The translations under genes were made by a program, and so were the position numbers. This document shows positions 31,871 through 44,029 of a stretch of DNA of 64,000 nt, one piece after another. The notes under the pieces are model-generated. The model ran no database searches, had not been told where the DNA came from, and saw only the letters and a list, made by a program, of their open reading frames with translations. Source of the stretch: Anniella stebbinsi (Eukaryota; Chordata; Lepidosauria; Squamata; Anniellidae); NCBI GenBank assembly GCA_029215795.1, contig JARDYH010000003.1, positions 106,300,609 through 106,364,608 on the forward strand. Reading direction: 5' to 3'. Positions within the stretch are counted from its first letter, which is position 1. Every line of letters begins with the position of its first letter.

Positions 31871-34056
31871 TTTTTCCCCTCCCCAAATGCTAGCTGATTA
31901 TTTTCTTTAAACAGTCTTCCTGCCTTTCTGAAACTCAGAAAGATAGAAAAACATTATGATTGTGTATTTCAGCCAAATCCTGTCATGACTGGGACTGACA
32001 AGCCAGGATCTTTGTTTGGACATTCTGTTTAGTGGCCAGCCATGGGGAGCAAAGCAGGACAGAACGGCCGCATTCATCAGCATGCAGCTGATTCACAATA
32101 AGCCAAGTTCTCTAAAGTTCTGCTTTATCACTCAGTGGAAATGTAGCCAATAGCTTATCCTGGGAATTTTTCATTCATTTAACTCAGCCTGAAAATAACT
32201 GGAAGAAAAGGTAGGTAATAATGTTGGGGTGATTTCAACGAAGCTGTTGATAATGAGCACGTTGAGGGTAATGAGTGTTAAATCTCTCCATCAAATCCCA
32301 TCCCTGACAATTTCATAGATGTTGGGCAAGCAATATTCCAGTTTCCTTTCTTCTTCCACCCAGCCCCACTTCCCAGAAATATCTGCAAGGTGGCAATAAT
32401 AATACTGGCCTACCTTATAAGGATGTTGTAAATGAAGTGCTTTAAAAACACTTGAAATGTACTATACAAATACTGAGAACAATGTATGTATTTGTTCCCT
32501 CCCAAGTCCATGTGTAGATGTGGAAGGTGATGAATGGGTGGAGGTATCAGACAGGGAAAGACAAGCCCTCTACTCATGCAAGATACCTCATAGCGTTGCA
32601 AAAACATTTCAGGGGGTCAACATGATCTATCTGCCTCCCCCACTTCCCACCCACCCCAAATGCTTCCCACAAACCACTGGCATTATCTCTGGAAGCAGAG
32701 GACATGCGCAGGTGCTAGCTTCCAGGGACTTTTGCCCATAATGATAAGATATGTCATTCAATCCCCTTCAGCCGAGAGCAAACTCTAGGTTCGATTTATT
32801 TATTTATTTATTGCATTTATATCCTACCTTTTTTCCAACCTTTTTTCCCTAATGAACTCAACCTTTACCCTTTCCCTCCTTTCTAGAAATGTCTCTGAAC
32901 AAAGAAGGTACACAGGAAACTATGGACACCAATCTATATATCTACACATTCCCTTAGCCTTTCCCCGTGACTCAGCTTTATATTAAAAGGTACTGCAAGA
33001 ATCCCCTGGAGGATGCACTCACAGGTCCTCCCAAGGTGTTGATTGGTCACTTTGAATTGCCATCTCGGGAAGCTGTCCAACATTTGTACTTTGAGGGTTT
33101 TTTTTTGGGGGGGGGGTGTTCTATGACTAGCTGTCAAAGAGGAAATACAAGACTAAGCCATGCCCTGGAATCCCAGCAGCCTTCCCGTATAAGCTGCTTG
33201 GGTTAGTTATTCTTAGGATTCCAATCAACTGTAATTAGCTGATTTTAAGTTCATTAAATTTCAAAAAGTGAACAACTATGTCTTAATCTTTCTCTGCTTG
33301 GTTCTTTCATGAATATATTGAATTGGAAACTAGAGTTGATTTACTTATTTTCCTGGTCTGAAGGTTAACCTCATCCATGCACTGAACTGCTTGGCAAACA
33401 CACTGACCTGGTTTTTAATTTGTTTAAAGGAAGCTCTGGAAAAGCAGCTTATCCTTCTCCATGTATAAAAGCTATATGCCAGGTTATGAGTTATTAAATA
33501 TCAAATAAGAGGTATTAATTCATGGGTGGTGGCAGGCTACGTCTAAAGGAATATAGAAAAAGGGTGTCTGGCAACCTGTACTACCTTGCAGTACAGGTAG
33601 GTAGGACGTACAGACATACCAATTTGTCACATGTGGTTGGCAGGAAGTGGGATTCCATTTGAGGCCTAGAGCTTGTACAAAAAAAATCAAACCCTCTAAA
33701 ATACTTAAGGTAACAAGATAGTGAAAAATCGAACTGCTATTGATTTTTATTTAGGCAGGCAGGCAGGCTCCCTTCCTTTTTTGCTAGTTAGAATTAGGCA
33801 AGCTAGAGCCAAAGATGCTAACAGAAAGATAGAAAGGAAGGGGGAGAGAGAGAGAGGAAGAAAAGTTTTGGAATTGAGGAGATACAGATATACCGATTTG
33901 TCACAGAGGTCCACAAGGAAGTACATACTCTGAGTCTTTAAGAAATTCGAACCTGGAACTCAAGCAACAGAATTCAAGCACCTTACTCTCTGCAGCATTG
34001 GACAGCTCTCAGGCTGAGGCTAATCCCATCCAATCACAGTTATGTTGCAGTGCACC

Positions 34057-34978
34057 CATATTTATCAATGATTTGGACAAGGAGGTGCAGGGAATATTTA
34101 TCAAATTTGCAGATGACACAAAATTGGGTGGGATCGCTAATACCCTGGAAGACATAAACAAACTCCAAAGTGATCTTGATAGACTGGAGTGCTGGGCTGA
34201 AAACAACAGAATGAAATTTAATAGGAATAAATGCCAAGTTCTACACCTAGGAAAAAGAAACCAAATGCACAATTACAAGATGGGGGATATTTGGCTCAGC
34301 AATACTACAAGCAAGAAGGATCTTGGAATTGTTGTAGATCACAAGCTGAATATGAGCCAACAGTGTGATGTAGCTGCAAAAAACAGCAAATGTTATTTTA
34401 GGCTGCATTAATAGAAGTATAGCTTCAAAATTGTGCAAGGTACTGGTTCCCCTCTATTTGGCACTGGTTAGGCCTCATCTTGAGTATTGTATCCAGTTCT
34501 GGGCACCACACTTCAAGAAGGATGCAGACAAGCTGGAGTGGGTTCAGAGGAGGGCAACAAGGATGTCAGGGGTCTGGAAACAAAACCCTATGAGGAGAGA
34601 CTGAAAGAACTGGGCATGTTTAGCCTGGAGAAGAGAAGATTGAGGGGAGACATGATAGCACTCTTCAAGGACTTCAAAGGTTGTCATACAGAGGAGGGCC
34701 AGGATCTCTTCTCGATCATCCCAGAGTGCAGGACATGGAATAATGGGCTCAAGTTACAGGAAGCCAGATTCCGACCGGACATCAGGAAAAACATCAGTAC
34801 GACAATGGAACCAGTGACCTAGGGAGGTTGTGGGCTCTCCTACTCTAGAGGCATTCAAGAGGCAGCTAGACAACCATCTGTCAGGTATGCTTTAAGGTGG
34901 AATCCTGCATTGAGCAAGGGGTTGGAATCGATAGCCTTATGGACCCAACTCTACTGTTTTATGATTCTATGATATGGA
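34057..34978 (+). mobile_element. CR1 LINE, 5'-truncated
   Basis: The first ~355 bp encode the end of a CR1 reverse transcriptase: [20 protein letters not shown] with the FADD motif, then NRMKFNRNKCQVLHLGKRNQ and KKDLGIVVDHKLN. The 3' part (tgaaagaactgggcatgttt, ggacatcaggaaaaacatca) runs to the typical CR1 end ttatgattctatgata. The frame is broken after position 34,411. Confidence 0.92.
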
Positions 34979-35499
34979 ATTGCAGCTCTTCAAGCCAACC
35001 ATGGTTATGTGACTCAGGGGACCTTTAGGAGCCTGGCTGGCTGTTCATCACTTCTCCAAGTGTTGTTTCCCAATCTGAGCAATTTGCCTGATGAGGTAAC
35101 AGCGCAGAATGCTTTATGCCTTAGTAATTGATCCATGGTTCATCTCTAACTTGTTCCTACCTCTGGCCCTTTGGTTCCCATCTGACCAATCCAGTAGCCA
35201 GCCATCAGCCAGGGTTATGACTACACCACTTGCCTGTATCTACCACCCAGCCTCTCTATGATCACATCATCAGCCTCTGGCCCATTTCACCCTCACCTGT
35301 CTTTCCAGAATCAGGTCCTAGCTGCAGCCTGCCACAAAGCATGTCTCCAGGCCTGACAAAATCCAATCTCTCTCTTCCCTGCACCCATCCACCATAATAT
35401 AAGTGTACACAAAAATCAGTAATGCCTACATGTGGGAAAACTTAAGAATTGCAAGACTAATGGTGCAATCCTAGGCATGGTACTACTCAGAAGTACGTC

Positions 35500-36085
35500 C
35501 CATTAAACTTGGCTATGGTGGTACTGAATTATTGCAATGCACTCTATGTAGGGCTGCCCTCAAGGCTAGACTGGAAGCTGTTGTCACAAGCTGCCCCTTT
35601 TCAGCATGCAACTCATTTGCTGAGGGAACTACACTGGCTGCCTATTCGCTATCGAGCAGGTTTAAAGTTTTAGTGTGTACAAAGCCCTAAACAACTTGGG
35701 ACCAGGCTACCTGAGAGAATGCTTTCTCCCTTACCAACCTGCCCGGTCACTGAAGCCATCAGAGGGCATGCTCCTGGTGATTCCTCATGGACCTATGGCC
35801 TGATTGGAGTCTACCAGGAGAAGAGCCTTCAGTGTGGTGGCCCCCTTCCTATGGAATTCCCTGCCTTTTGGGGTCAGACAATGTCCACCTGAAAACATTG
35901 TTATTTCAAGAAGCCTTCCTTGAGTGACTATCTGCAGTTTATCAAAACTCAGTTTTATCAGAACTCTGTTTCTGTTTCTTTTAAAAGTATTTATTCTTTC
36001 AACATGGTATTTTTATTCTGCTGTTCACCGCTCTAAACTCTTTGGATGTGGAATGGTATACAAATATTGTAAATAAATAAGTTCA
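35500..36085 (+). mobile_element. L2-type LINE fragment, third subfamily
   Basis: Broken frames give [12 protein letters not shown] (from gaattattgcaatgcactct), L-H-W-L-P (cactggctgcctattcgc) and L-G-P-G-Y-L (gggaccaggctacctgag). The end is ccgctctaaactctttggat and a short (AAAT)n. It is more diverged than the copies at 38.6 and 52.5 kb. Confidence 0.75.
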
Positions 36086-36738
36086 GTGGGACTTACTTCC
36101 AGGTAATTGTGTATATCAAATTCTCTTACCAGGACAATTTTGAAAGTTACACTATAATAACAGAGTCATCTATTTTTTTCATGCATACTTAAGGTTTTTA
36201 AAACGATTGAGAAACATGATATCCCTTTTCCCTGCCCCCACCCCCACTTTGTTTCATCTTTTTTTATTCTTCTTCAAGCAACTTCTGTGTTTTATCTGCC
36301 AACCACTTTGTGTAGGAGACAGATTTTAATGCCAATATAAATGCAAAACTTCAGAAAGTAGTGACAGACATGACTGCAAAACACATTCTTTCCATACTTA
36401 AAAACAAAACAAGCCAGGAAATCTACAATTACAAATTGAAAAGAAAAGCGAGAGGGAGAGAGAAAGAGAAGAAAAGCAAGACAACTAATATTTTCCCCAA
36501 AAAAGGTTTTCTTAAGAGTACTGCTTTTGGACAGGGTAAGGGGATCCAAGTTTTCCATTAACAATAGTAGTAGTGTGAACAAATCTCCAGGCAGTGTCTG
36601 AAACTAGGGTTTCCAAGGAAATATGGAAAACCTGTAGTAGGAGTAAAGACAGAATTCAGATCATGAGGCTTTCAAGGCCAAAAGGGTCATTTTATCCGTT
36701 GCTATAAGAACAGGCAAACAAATTGCTTTGAAGAATAC

Positions 36739-36838
36739 CTGCATTCTTTGGAATCAGGATTTAATGGCAGAGAACTACAATCTTTTTTTTGACTCGCCCA
36801 TTCATATCCGCGTGTGCAACAGCTCTCCACTGAAGTTT
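36739..36838 (-). CDS. FBLN1: FBLN1 exon 2: first anaphylatoxin-like module
   Basis: This 100-bp exon has acceptor ctgcag just above 36,838 and donor GTATTC just below 36,739; it enters in phase 1 and leaves in phase 2. It encodes ETSVESCCTRGYEW followed by KKDCSSLPLNPDSKEC, with the paired cysteines of an anaphylatoxin-like fold. In human fibulin-1 the matching residues follow directly after the signal peptide, so this is the N-terminus of the mature protein. The next exon lies 7.2 kb away. The exon that should precede it was not recognised in the remaining 27 kb of the window. Confidence 0.93.
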
Positions 36839-38555
36839 CTGCAGAAAGAAAAGGCAGTATGTTTAGTAAGCACTTAGCAAATGGCATGGAGGGAATTCAG
36901 TTACAACTCAATTCACTTTTCTCACATCCCATCTCTTAATCCCCTCCCAAGGAATCATAGGATCATGTCAGAGTAAAATGTAATTTCTAACCCTAATTGA
37001 AAGGACGCTAAAATTAGGAGCATGCTATGATATTAGGTGAACCTGATGGGAATATCTAGTTTACCATTTTCTCTTTCTTTCTCTAATGCACACACACACA
37101 CTAAGCATCACACATCAGATTAAATGGGCTCTATCCCAGAAAAAAATCTATTAAAATTTATATACCTCCTTATCTGCTCAAAAGCCATCAAGATGTATGC
37201 CACAATAAGGCTGCAGCCCTATGAACATTTAGATGGGAATAGGTCCCATTAAAAACAGAGGATCTTACTTCTGAGTAAATATGTTCAGGATTGCATTGCA
37301 TGTCTATTAGTCTTTAAAGTGCTACAAGCCTCTCTGTTGCTTCTACAATAACAGTGACTTCAGACATGACATGGGTGTTAAGGAACAGCAAATACAAGGG
37401 CAATGCACTTCCTGTACGACCTTCTAATCCAAAACAGAATCTTTGCATCTCGTTCATCTGGAGAGCAGCAGGCAGGAGAAATGCTCAAGTGCAATTCTGA
37501 ATAAGGTTTACGTATCTCGGGCAACCATAAGCGTGTAAGTATAATATAAGCAGAGTCTTTGTGGTTCATACCAAAGCTTCATCTAGTCCACCATTCTGTT
37601 TCCACAGTTACCAGCTGGGTGCTTCTGGACAGCTCATTAACAGGGCAAAAAAAAAAAATGTGATCGCCCTCACTCGCTGTCTGTCCCCAGCATTTGGTGT
37701 TCAGAGCTATACTGCCTTGGAACATGAAGGTTACATTTGGCTATCATGGCTACAGGTTTCTGAGAAATCAGGAGGCTGAAGCAAAGGGAGAACCCTTCAG
37801 GGAGCTTCTTCATCTGAAGAATATGGTAAAAATGCTTTAAATAAATTGTGTTATCATGATCCTACTTCTAAACTACCTTTAAACCCCCTTAAAACTGGGA
37901 AGGGGGAAACTGCGTACACTGGTCTCTGCTGCTGCCTGCACAGATTAAAAGACGCTCCCAAATCCAATTGGGCTGTAGGCTGTAAAGGCAACATCCTTAG
38001 ACAACAGCGATTCTTATGAAACCACAGGAAAAGAGGAAATCTGTTTTAAGCCCCTGCATAAGATGCAGACAGATCTTCAGCCTTAGGTGAAATGGATGAA
38101 TACATATGGAAATTAAAGAACTGAAAATGACAAAGAATGGAAAATTAAATATACAGCTGACATGAATCATATGTCAAAAGAAAAACAATAAGAAAAACAA
38201 TTAAGCTAAGTGCTATTAAAACAATTAAGCAGCCTGACTGTGTGTGTGCACTGCAACCTTAGTTATACTGGACTTCACATTATTTGTGGACAATGGCCAG
38301 ATCTAGAAAAATAAACACTGTTAATGAGCCACCGGATTACAGACATGCTTAATATTTCATGCACAAAAGTTCACCACGCAGCAGGAACATCAGAAATGAG
38401 CCACTCTAATTGTGATTTGGGTCCAGCAATCTGACTTACTCCTGAACAGACCAAATGAAAAAAGAAAAAACACCAGAAAATTGAAGACCCTTCTTCTTTG
38501 TAGCAGGCATGCATGCCCAACTTAAAAAGCATTATACCCGTTCTTCACAACTGAT
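36839..38555. other. Probable FBLN1 intron 1, start; no exon seen
   Basis: This contains a CA run (37,089-37,102), a piece of the Sauria-genome repeat near 37,200-37,300 (cttacttctgagtaaatatg), and an antisense piece of the 7,143 repeat at 37,308-37,350. The rest is unrecognised. No signal-peptide exon with a phase-1 donor was found on the minus strand. Confidence 0.5.
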
Positions 38556-38559
38556 GAGT

Positions 38560-40430
38560 TTTATTTATTTATTTATTTATTACATTTGTATACTGCCCCA
38601 TAGCCAAAGCTCTCTGGGCAGTTTACATAGGATTAAAAACAATTAAAAACAATATACAAAAATTAAAACAGCAAAAACATACAACATACACACACTTCAA
38701 CACTTCAAAAAGCTACAAAAACAAAACAAAACAAACCCAGGTTCCTCAGATATTGCCAAATGCCTGAGAGAAGAGGCAAGTCTTGACCTGGCGCCGAAAA
38801 GATAACAATGTTGGTGTCAGGCGGGCCTCGTCGGGGAGATCATTCCACAATTGGGGAACCACCACAGAGAAGGCCCTCTCTCTTGTTGCTGACCTCCGAG
38901 CTTCCCTCGGGGGAGGCACTCGGAGGAGGGCCTTAGATGTTGAACGTAGTGTTCGGGTAGGTTCATGTCGGGAAAGGCGTTCCATCAGGTATTGTGGTCC
39001 CAAGCCGTGCAAGGCTTTATAGGTGAAAACCAGCACCTTGAACCGGGCTTGGAAACATACAGGCAGCCAATGCAAGCGGGCCAGAGTAGGTCTTATATGT
39101 TCGAACCTACTGGTTCCAGTTATCAATCTGGCCGCTGTATTTTGCACAAGCTGCAGCTTCCGAACCACCTTCAAAGGCAGCCCCACGTAGAGTGCATTGC
39201 AGTAATCTAACTTGGAGGTTACCAGAGCATGGACGACTGAAGCCAGGTTATCCCTGTCCAGATAGGGATGTAGCTGGGCCACCAACCAAAGTTGGTAGAA
39301 GGCACTCCGTGCCACTGAGGCCACCTGAGCCTCAAGTGACAGAGATGGTTCTAGGAGAACCCCCAAGCTACGAACCCGCTCCTTCAAGGGGAGTGCAACC
39401 CCATCCAGAACAGGTTGAACACCCTCCATCCGGTCAGCGGAACCACCCACTAACAGCGTCTCAGTCTTGTCTGGATTGAGTTTCAGTTTATTAGCCCTCA
39501 TCCAGTCCATTGTCGCAGCCAGGCACTGGTTCAGCACATCCACAGCCTCACCTGATGAAGATGAAAAGGAGAAATAGAGCTGCATGTCATCAGCGTACTG
39601 ATGACAACGCACTCCAAAACTCCGGATGACTGCACTCAACGGTTTCATGTAGATGTTGAACAGCATGGGGGACAAAACTGACCCCTGCGGAACCCCATAC
39701 TGGAGAATCCACGGGGCCGAGCAATGTTCCCCAAGCACCACCTTCTGGAGACGACCCCCCAAGTAGGAGCGGAACCACTGCAATGCAGTGCCTCCCACTC
39801 CCAACTCAGCCAGTCGTCCCAGAAGGATACCATGGTCGATGGTATCGAAAGCCGCTGAGAGATCAAGGAGAATCAACAGAGTCTTTCTCCCGACATAGGT
39901 CATCATACAGGGCGACCAAGGCTGTTTCCGTACCAAAACCAGGCCTGAAACCCGACTGAAATGGATCCAAATAATCAGTCTCATCCAAGAGTGCCTGGAG
40001 CTGGCTCGCAAGCACCCACTCCAGGACCTTGCCCAGGAATGGAACATTTGCTACTGGCCTGTAGTTATTAAGATTTTCAGGGTCCAGGGAAGATTTCTTT
40101 AGGAGTGGTCTCACTGCCGCCTCTTTCAGGAGGTCTGGGACCACTCCTTCTTGCAAAGAGGCATTAATCACTTCCCTGGCCCAGCCAGTTGTTCCATCCC
40201 TGCTAGCTTTTATTAGCCAAGAGGGGCAAGGATCCAATATGGAAGTGGTTGCACGAGTTGGGCATGTGCAGGACTTATTGCCTGTGAGGGACAAAGCAGA
40301 GTTTCCCAATCGCAGCATATGGCCAGTACACTAGGATCCAAATGAGAAAAAAGCATTTCCAGAGTCAACGCAGACCCACTGCTTTCTAGCAGATTCAGAG
40401 CTTTTGCGCTAGGAGCATGAGGCAGGGCCA
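38560..40430 (-). mobile_element. L2-type LINE, longest copy
   Basis: On the minus strand a 433-residue frame (40,047 to 38,746) encodes a reverse transcriptase: [50 protein letters not shown] with the YADD motif, and C-terminal [12 protein letters not shown] preceding piece (39,863-40,318) in another frame holds DPCPSWLIKASRDGTTG and [21 protein letters not shown] frameshift near 39,880 separates them. The tail with (TTTA)n lies at 38,560. No endonuclease domain remains. Confidence 0.92.
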
Positions 40431-40652
40431 TGCTTCAGCCACCCCCTCACTACACCAGAGTCCTCAGAGCATACAAGGAGCTTCAGTTAGGCATGAGGGT
40501 ATCCCAGAACCATCACAGCACTGCTCTCTTGCTTGAAGGCATCTGGTGTAGTAATGAAGCAATATTCGCTCCTTGCTTCTCCAGGAATTTGCAGCGTATG
40601 AAACCTAGAGGAGCCTCCAGGCTGCGCTGAATCCCTCTTAATAGGCTCCAGG

Positions 40653-40786
40653 GCAGCCTTCCACAACATGGTGCCTTCCAGATGTATTGGCTGAAACTCC
40701 CAACAGCCCCAGCCAGACTGTCAGGGATCATGGGAGTGGCCATCCAAAGCATTTGGAGGGCACCACATTGGAGAAGGAGGCCTGCC
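40653..40786. mobile_element. Palindromic element, ~120-bp family
   Basis: The stretch gcagccttccacaacatggt, core cttccagatgtattggctga and the inverse part ttggagggcaccacattgga belong to the same family as 5,775 and 31,586. Confidence 0.65.
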
Positions 40787-41435
40787 ACACTGTGAGGGGG
40801 CTGTGACATCATCAGAGGGGGGGCAGTGGGGCCAGTTGGCCTGGGGCCCACAATTTTGAGAGGGCACTCTGATGAGGAGGTCCCCCCAGCTTACGCTACT
40901 GCCAGCCCCAGAGGGCCATATGCCGCATGCGGGGCGGGGATACATGTGCCTTGAGGTGTTGTAGAACAAGTTTAATATGAAGGTGTTATGTAGAACGGAC
41001 ATGTTGGTGGGCACATGGGCCCCTTGGGGCGGCCATGTTGCCCTCCTCTTTTGAAATGGGGGGGGGAGGCACACACTTCCCACCTGGCCTGGGCCTATGA
41101 CCAGCTCTGCACGGCTCTGGTCATAGTGAGGGATCAGTGCTGTAACTAGTCCTCTCTACACCCTGGCCAGCCTCCCAGTTTTGCATCCCTGCCCGGGAGT
41201 TAAGCACCTGGGTGAGTTAAGAAGGTCTTTCAGGATACTGCTGCTGAGATTTCAAGTTCTCGCTGCCCTTGCTCAGAAAACCCAGCTGCTGGCTGCCCAA
41301 AGTCTGTCCCATTAGGATGCAGGCACAGAACCAACAAGAAGTTGCAATTGTGTCATTCTTTGCCTCGTCTGCTGCTCTCATTAAGTCTCTAACTCAGCTG
41401 ACATATTCATCAGCCATTTTTGCAATATGCTTAAC

Positions 41436-41724
41436 TAGGGTGACCCTATGGAAAGGAGGACTGGGCTCCTGTATCTTTAACAGTTGTATTGAAAAGGGGA
41501 TTTTAGCTGGTGTCATTGGTATGCATGCAGCACCGGGTGAAATGCCCTCTTCATCAGAATAGTTAAAGCTGCAGGAGTATTGCTAGCATGACCAGGTACA
41601 AAGGAGGGCAGGGTTCCTGCAGCTTTAACTGTTGTGATGAAGAGGGGATTTCACCAGGTGCTGCATGCATACAAATGACACCGGCTGAAATTCCCTTTGT
41701 TATACAACTGTTAAAGATACCCTA
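41436..41724. mobile_element. Palindromic hAT-like MITE, copy 1
   Basis: The left end tagggtgaccctatggaaag matches the inverse of the right end gttaaagataccctag in part. Flanks gcttaac and gcttaacc fit an 8-bp duplication with one base lost. The interior is palindromic: ctgcatgcatacaaatgaca and its counterpart. Same family as 56,118. Confidence 0.78.
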
Positions 41725-42514
41725 GCTTAACCAGACTTCCCCAGTGTGGCAGCCGCGGGGACCCCCAACAAACCTCTCCACTCCCTGCCCACTTCAAAAT
41801 AAAACATGTTTTTAACAAAAGCCTTGAAAAACGTCTGGGCAGCCCTCCTTTCTCCCCCTTTGTAGCCTCTGACCTTTGCTCTTTCTCTCTGCTCTGCCTT
41901 TGCTGTTTACCCTTTGCCTCCCAGCCTCCAGCCTCGCTATTTCTCTCCCCACCCCCTGACCTCTGCAGCTCACTTTTGATAAGCACGTCCTTGCAGCAGC
42001 CGTTATGTGACTAGCCACATCCTCCATGGGAGCCATTGGGTGGCGGCACCCACAGCACCGTCTCAAATACCCAACTCTGCTCACAGGTCCAATAAGGTTG
42101 GGGGATTCCTGCGCTTAAGTCAAAAACGAAACGGGAAAAAGAAATCCCCGCAAGTAGAAAAGTAGCATGCCAGTTACTGAAATAATTTTAGTAGGTAGTG
42201 TTTTTTGTTATTTCAGTAACTAGCATGCCACTTTTCTACGCACAGGGATTTCTTGTTCCCTCTGGAGAAGCATTCTATCATGTGAGCCTCACCTACAATC
42301 TGACGTAGTATGGTCTAGATACATGTTTACCCCTTCAGCAAGAACCTGGCCAAGGTTATGCACACCTATATTTTGTATGTGTGACATGCCTGTACTACAT
42401 GTTACAGCACGGGTAGGCAACCCAGTGTCCTCCAGATATTTTGGACTATTAACTCCCATAAGCCCTAGGCAGCATGGCCAATGGTTAAGCATTCTAGGAG
42501 TAACATCTGTGTTA
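41725..42514. other. Unassigned stretch with short inverted repeats
   Basis: From 41,725 to 42,120 nothing is recognised. An inverted repeat at 42,141-42,252 follows, then a piece of the 6,865 repeat (42,265-42,330) and a fragment of the palindromic ~120-bp family (42,413-42,510), against which the Harbinger element is inserted. Confidence 0.5.
42141..42252. repeat. Inverted repeat, arms about 45 bp
   Basis: The left arm gaaatccccgcaagtagaaa (and on to actgaaataa at about 42,186) is the imperfect inverse of the right arm from ttatttcagtaactagcatg to gggatttc. The arms differ at a few positions. The spacer is about 21 bp. Confidence 0.8.
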
Positions 42515-43499
42515 CAGTGGCTCAATTCGGACGACACGTTAACCAACGGGTGTTAAGTTAAACAACCATCAGTGGGTTAACCCAACATGTCGTCCGAATT
42601 CAACCACACAACGGTTAACCAACCCACAGTTGTTTAAGTCGCGGTTTAAAACAACAGAGTTAAACAACTCACTTGCAAGTTGATTAAAAGTTAGTCAATT
42701 GACTAACGTGTTGTCCGAATTCAGCCACTTGAGGTGCGTGGGTTAAACAACCGAGGTGAGTACGTTAACACAAAAGACCATAGAGGAGAGCGGCAAGAGC
42801 AGCAGAAAGCGGGCGGGAGCTCGGGCGCGGATGAAATGGAGCACTGGTTTCACCGCCATAGCAACCAGGGCACCCGCCTCCCCCACCAGGCAGCCGGCAC
42901 AGAGCTCAAAAAGGAGCCGGCTCCTGCAAGCACTCACGCAGGGTGCCCAGTCAGCTACCCACATGGACAGGGAAGTGCACCAGAACGGAGCCATGGGCAA
43001 GGGGGGAGGGGGAGACGGAACAAGCAACAACCCCAGGCACCCAGGAAAAAGGGGCAGCACCCCCATACCAACAGGGAGGATGACACCCCATCCAGAGGTG
43101 ACCCCCACCGCAACGCCACCCCCACCCTCGCATCACCCAGAAGGACGAGGGCAGGGGAAGCAGCGTCCAGATAGCTCCCCCCCATTCGCCCAACACGGCT
43201 GGACAGCGAGCGTAGGCGAAGCCTATCCCCAAGATGCTAGAAATGCCTAGGCAATTGGTGCCTGTGCGCGACAACCAGCCACCTGCGGATGTTGTGGAAA
43301 ACCAATGAAGGCATGCATAACAATCCCAAGGACACGAAGAGGCCTCGGCCACCATGGACAACAATGCCTATGCACAGGGCACATTCACAGCAACCACTAG
43401 AGCCCACCATCACCCACCGACACACATCCACACGGGACTGGGAAAGGCAGCCCAAGGCACCCACCACCCTCACCACTGAACCACACACCCGTTGGCAAC

Positions 43500-43952
43500 A
43501 TGGAGCCAGAGGGAGAGGGGGCAAGGGATGATCCGGCCGAGGACACTGGCTCACAATCCTCTGAAAAGGGGAGCAGCCAGGACCCCCAGGAAAGACGCAG
43601 AGTGCTGCACTGGTCCGAGGAGGAGATCGGCCACTTCATAGAGCTCTGGGGGAGCCTGGAAGCCAGGAGGATCATGGCCACTGCCAGGCACGATAAGCTC
43701 TACCCATGGCTAGCCGAGAAAATGCAGGAACAGGGATACGACCGCAATGGAAAGCAATGCAAGGACAAGCTCCACGGACTCAAGAGGAAGTTCAAGGAGG
43801 TCGTCACTCACAATAAAAGAACAGGCGCCCAGCCATGCACCAGGCCCTTCTATGACGAACTGTCACGCCTGCTGTTAGAGAATCACGACGTTGTCCTGGG
43901 GCACACGGCGGGCAGCGGGGTCGCCACCAACGAGCCTCCGCGCACGCATTAA
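43500..43952 (+). pseudogene. Harbinger Myb/SANT-like protein, N-terminal part
   Basis: A 150-residue frame from an ATG at 43,500. Residues 1-35 are acidic and polar. A Myb/SANT-like DNA-binding domain follows at about 36-130, with LHWSEEEIGHFIELWG, YPWLAEKMQEQGYDRNGKQC and KDKLHGLKRKFKEVV. In PIF/Harbinger elements such a protein binds the element ends and helps bring the transposase into the nucleus. The frame stops shortly after the domain. The K/A/P-rich continuation is found in another frame (about 44,030 to 44,180), suggesting a frameshift near a run of C around 44,026. It could still make a short DNA-binding protein. Confidence 0.85.
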
Positions 43953-44029
43953 AGAGCACGGCTGGACCAAGGGGTGCAACGGGAAGAGGGCCCCACCGCA
44001 CAGAAACAGGAGCCCCCGCCAAGGCCCCC

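Larger units (their letters stand above)
29579..36738. other. FBLN1 intron 2
   Basis: This 7.2-kb intron holds a CA run (30,787-30,822), a 207-bp DNA element, a palindromic element, SINE and other tails, a CR1 and an L2 fragment. Stretches 29,600-30,780, 32,000-32,780 and 32,890-34,040 hold nothing I can name. No exon is seen. Confidence 0.6.
6480..36838 (-). other. FBLN1: FBLN1 locus, exons 2-14 (partial gene)
   Basis: Thirteen minus-strand exons read in order from 36,838 down to 6,480. Together they encode three anaphylatoxin-like modules, a short acidic linker and nine EGF-like modules, which is the fibulin-1 order. Fibulin-1 is a secreted, calcium-binding glycoprotein of the extracellular matrix and plasma that binds fibronectin, laminin and other matrix proteins. 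Every intron has GT/AG ends. Phases run 1 (intron 1), 2, 0, then 1 for all EGF introns, and 2 after exon 14. Sequence blocks such as [20 protein letters not shown] and [18 protein letters not shown] match fibulin-1 rather than fibulin-2. Exon 1 (start codon and signal peptide) and the alternative C-terminal exons are not in the window. The promoter is therefore also not identified. Confidence 0.97.

Noticed and set aside
42734..43250. Open frames before the SANT-domain gene
   Set aside because: Overlapping frames with low-complexity, proline- and arginine-rich translations and no family motif; treated as leader sequence of the transposon.
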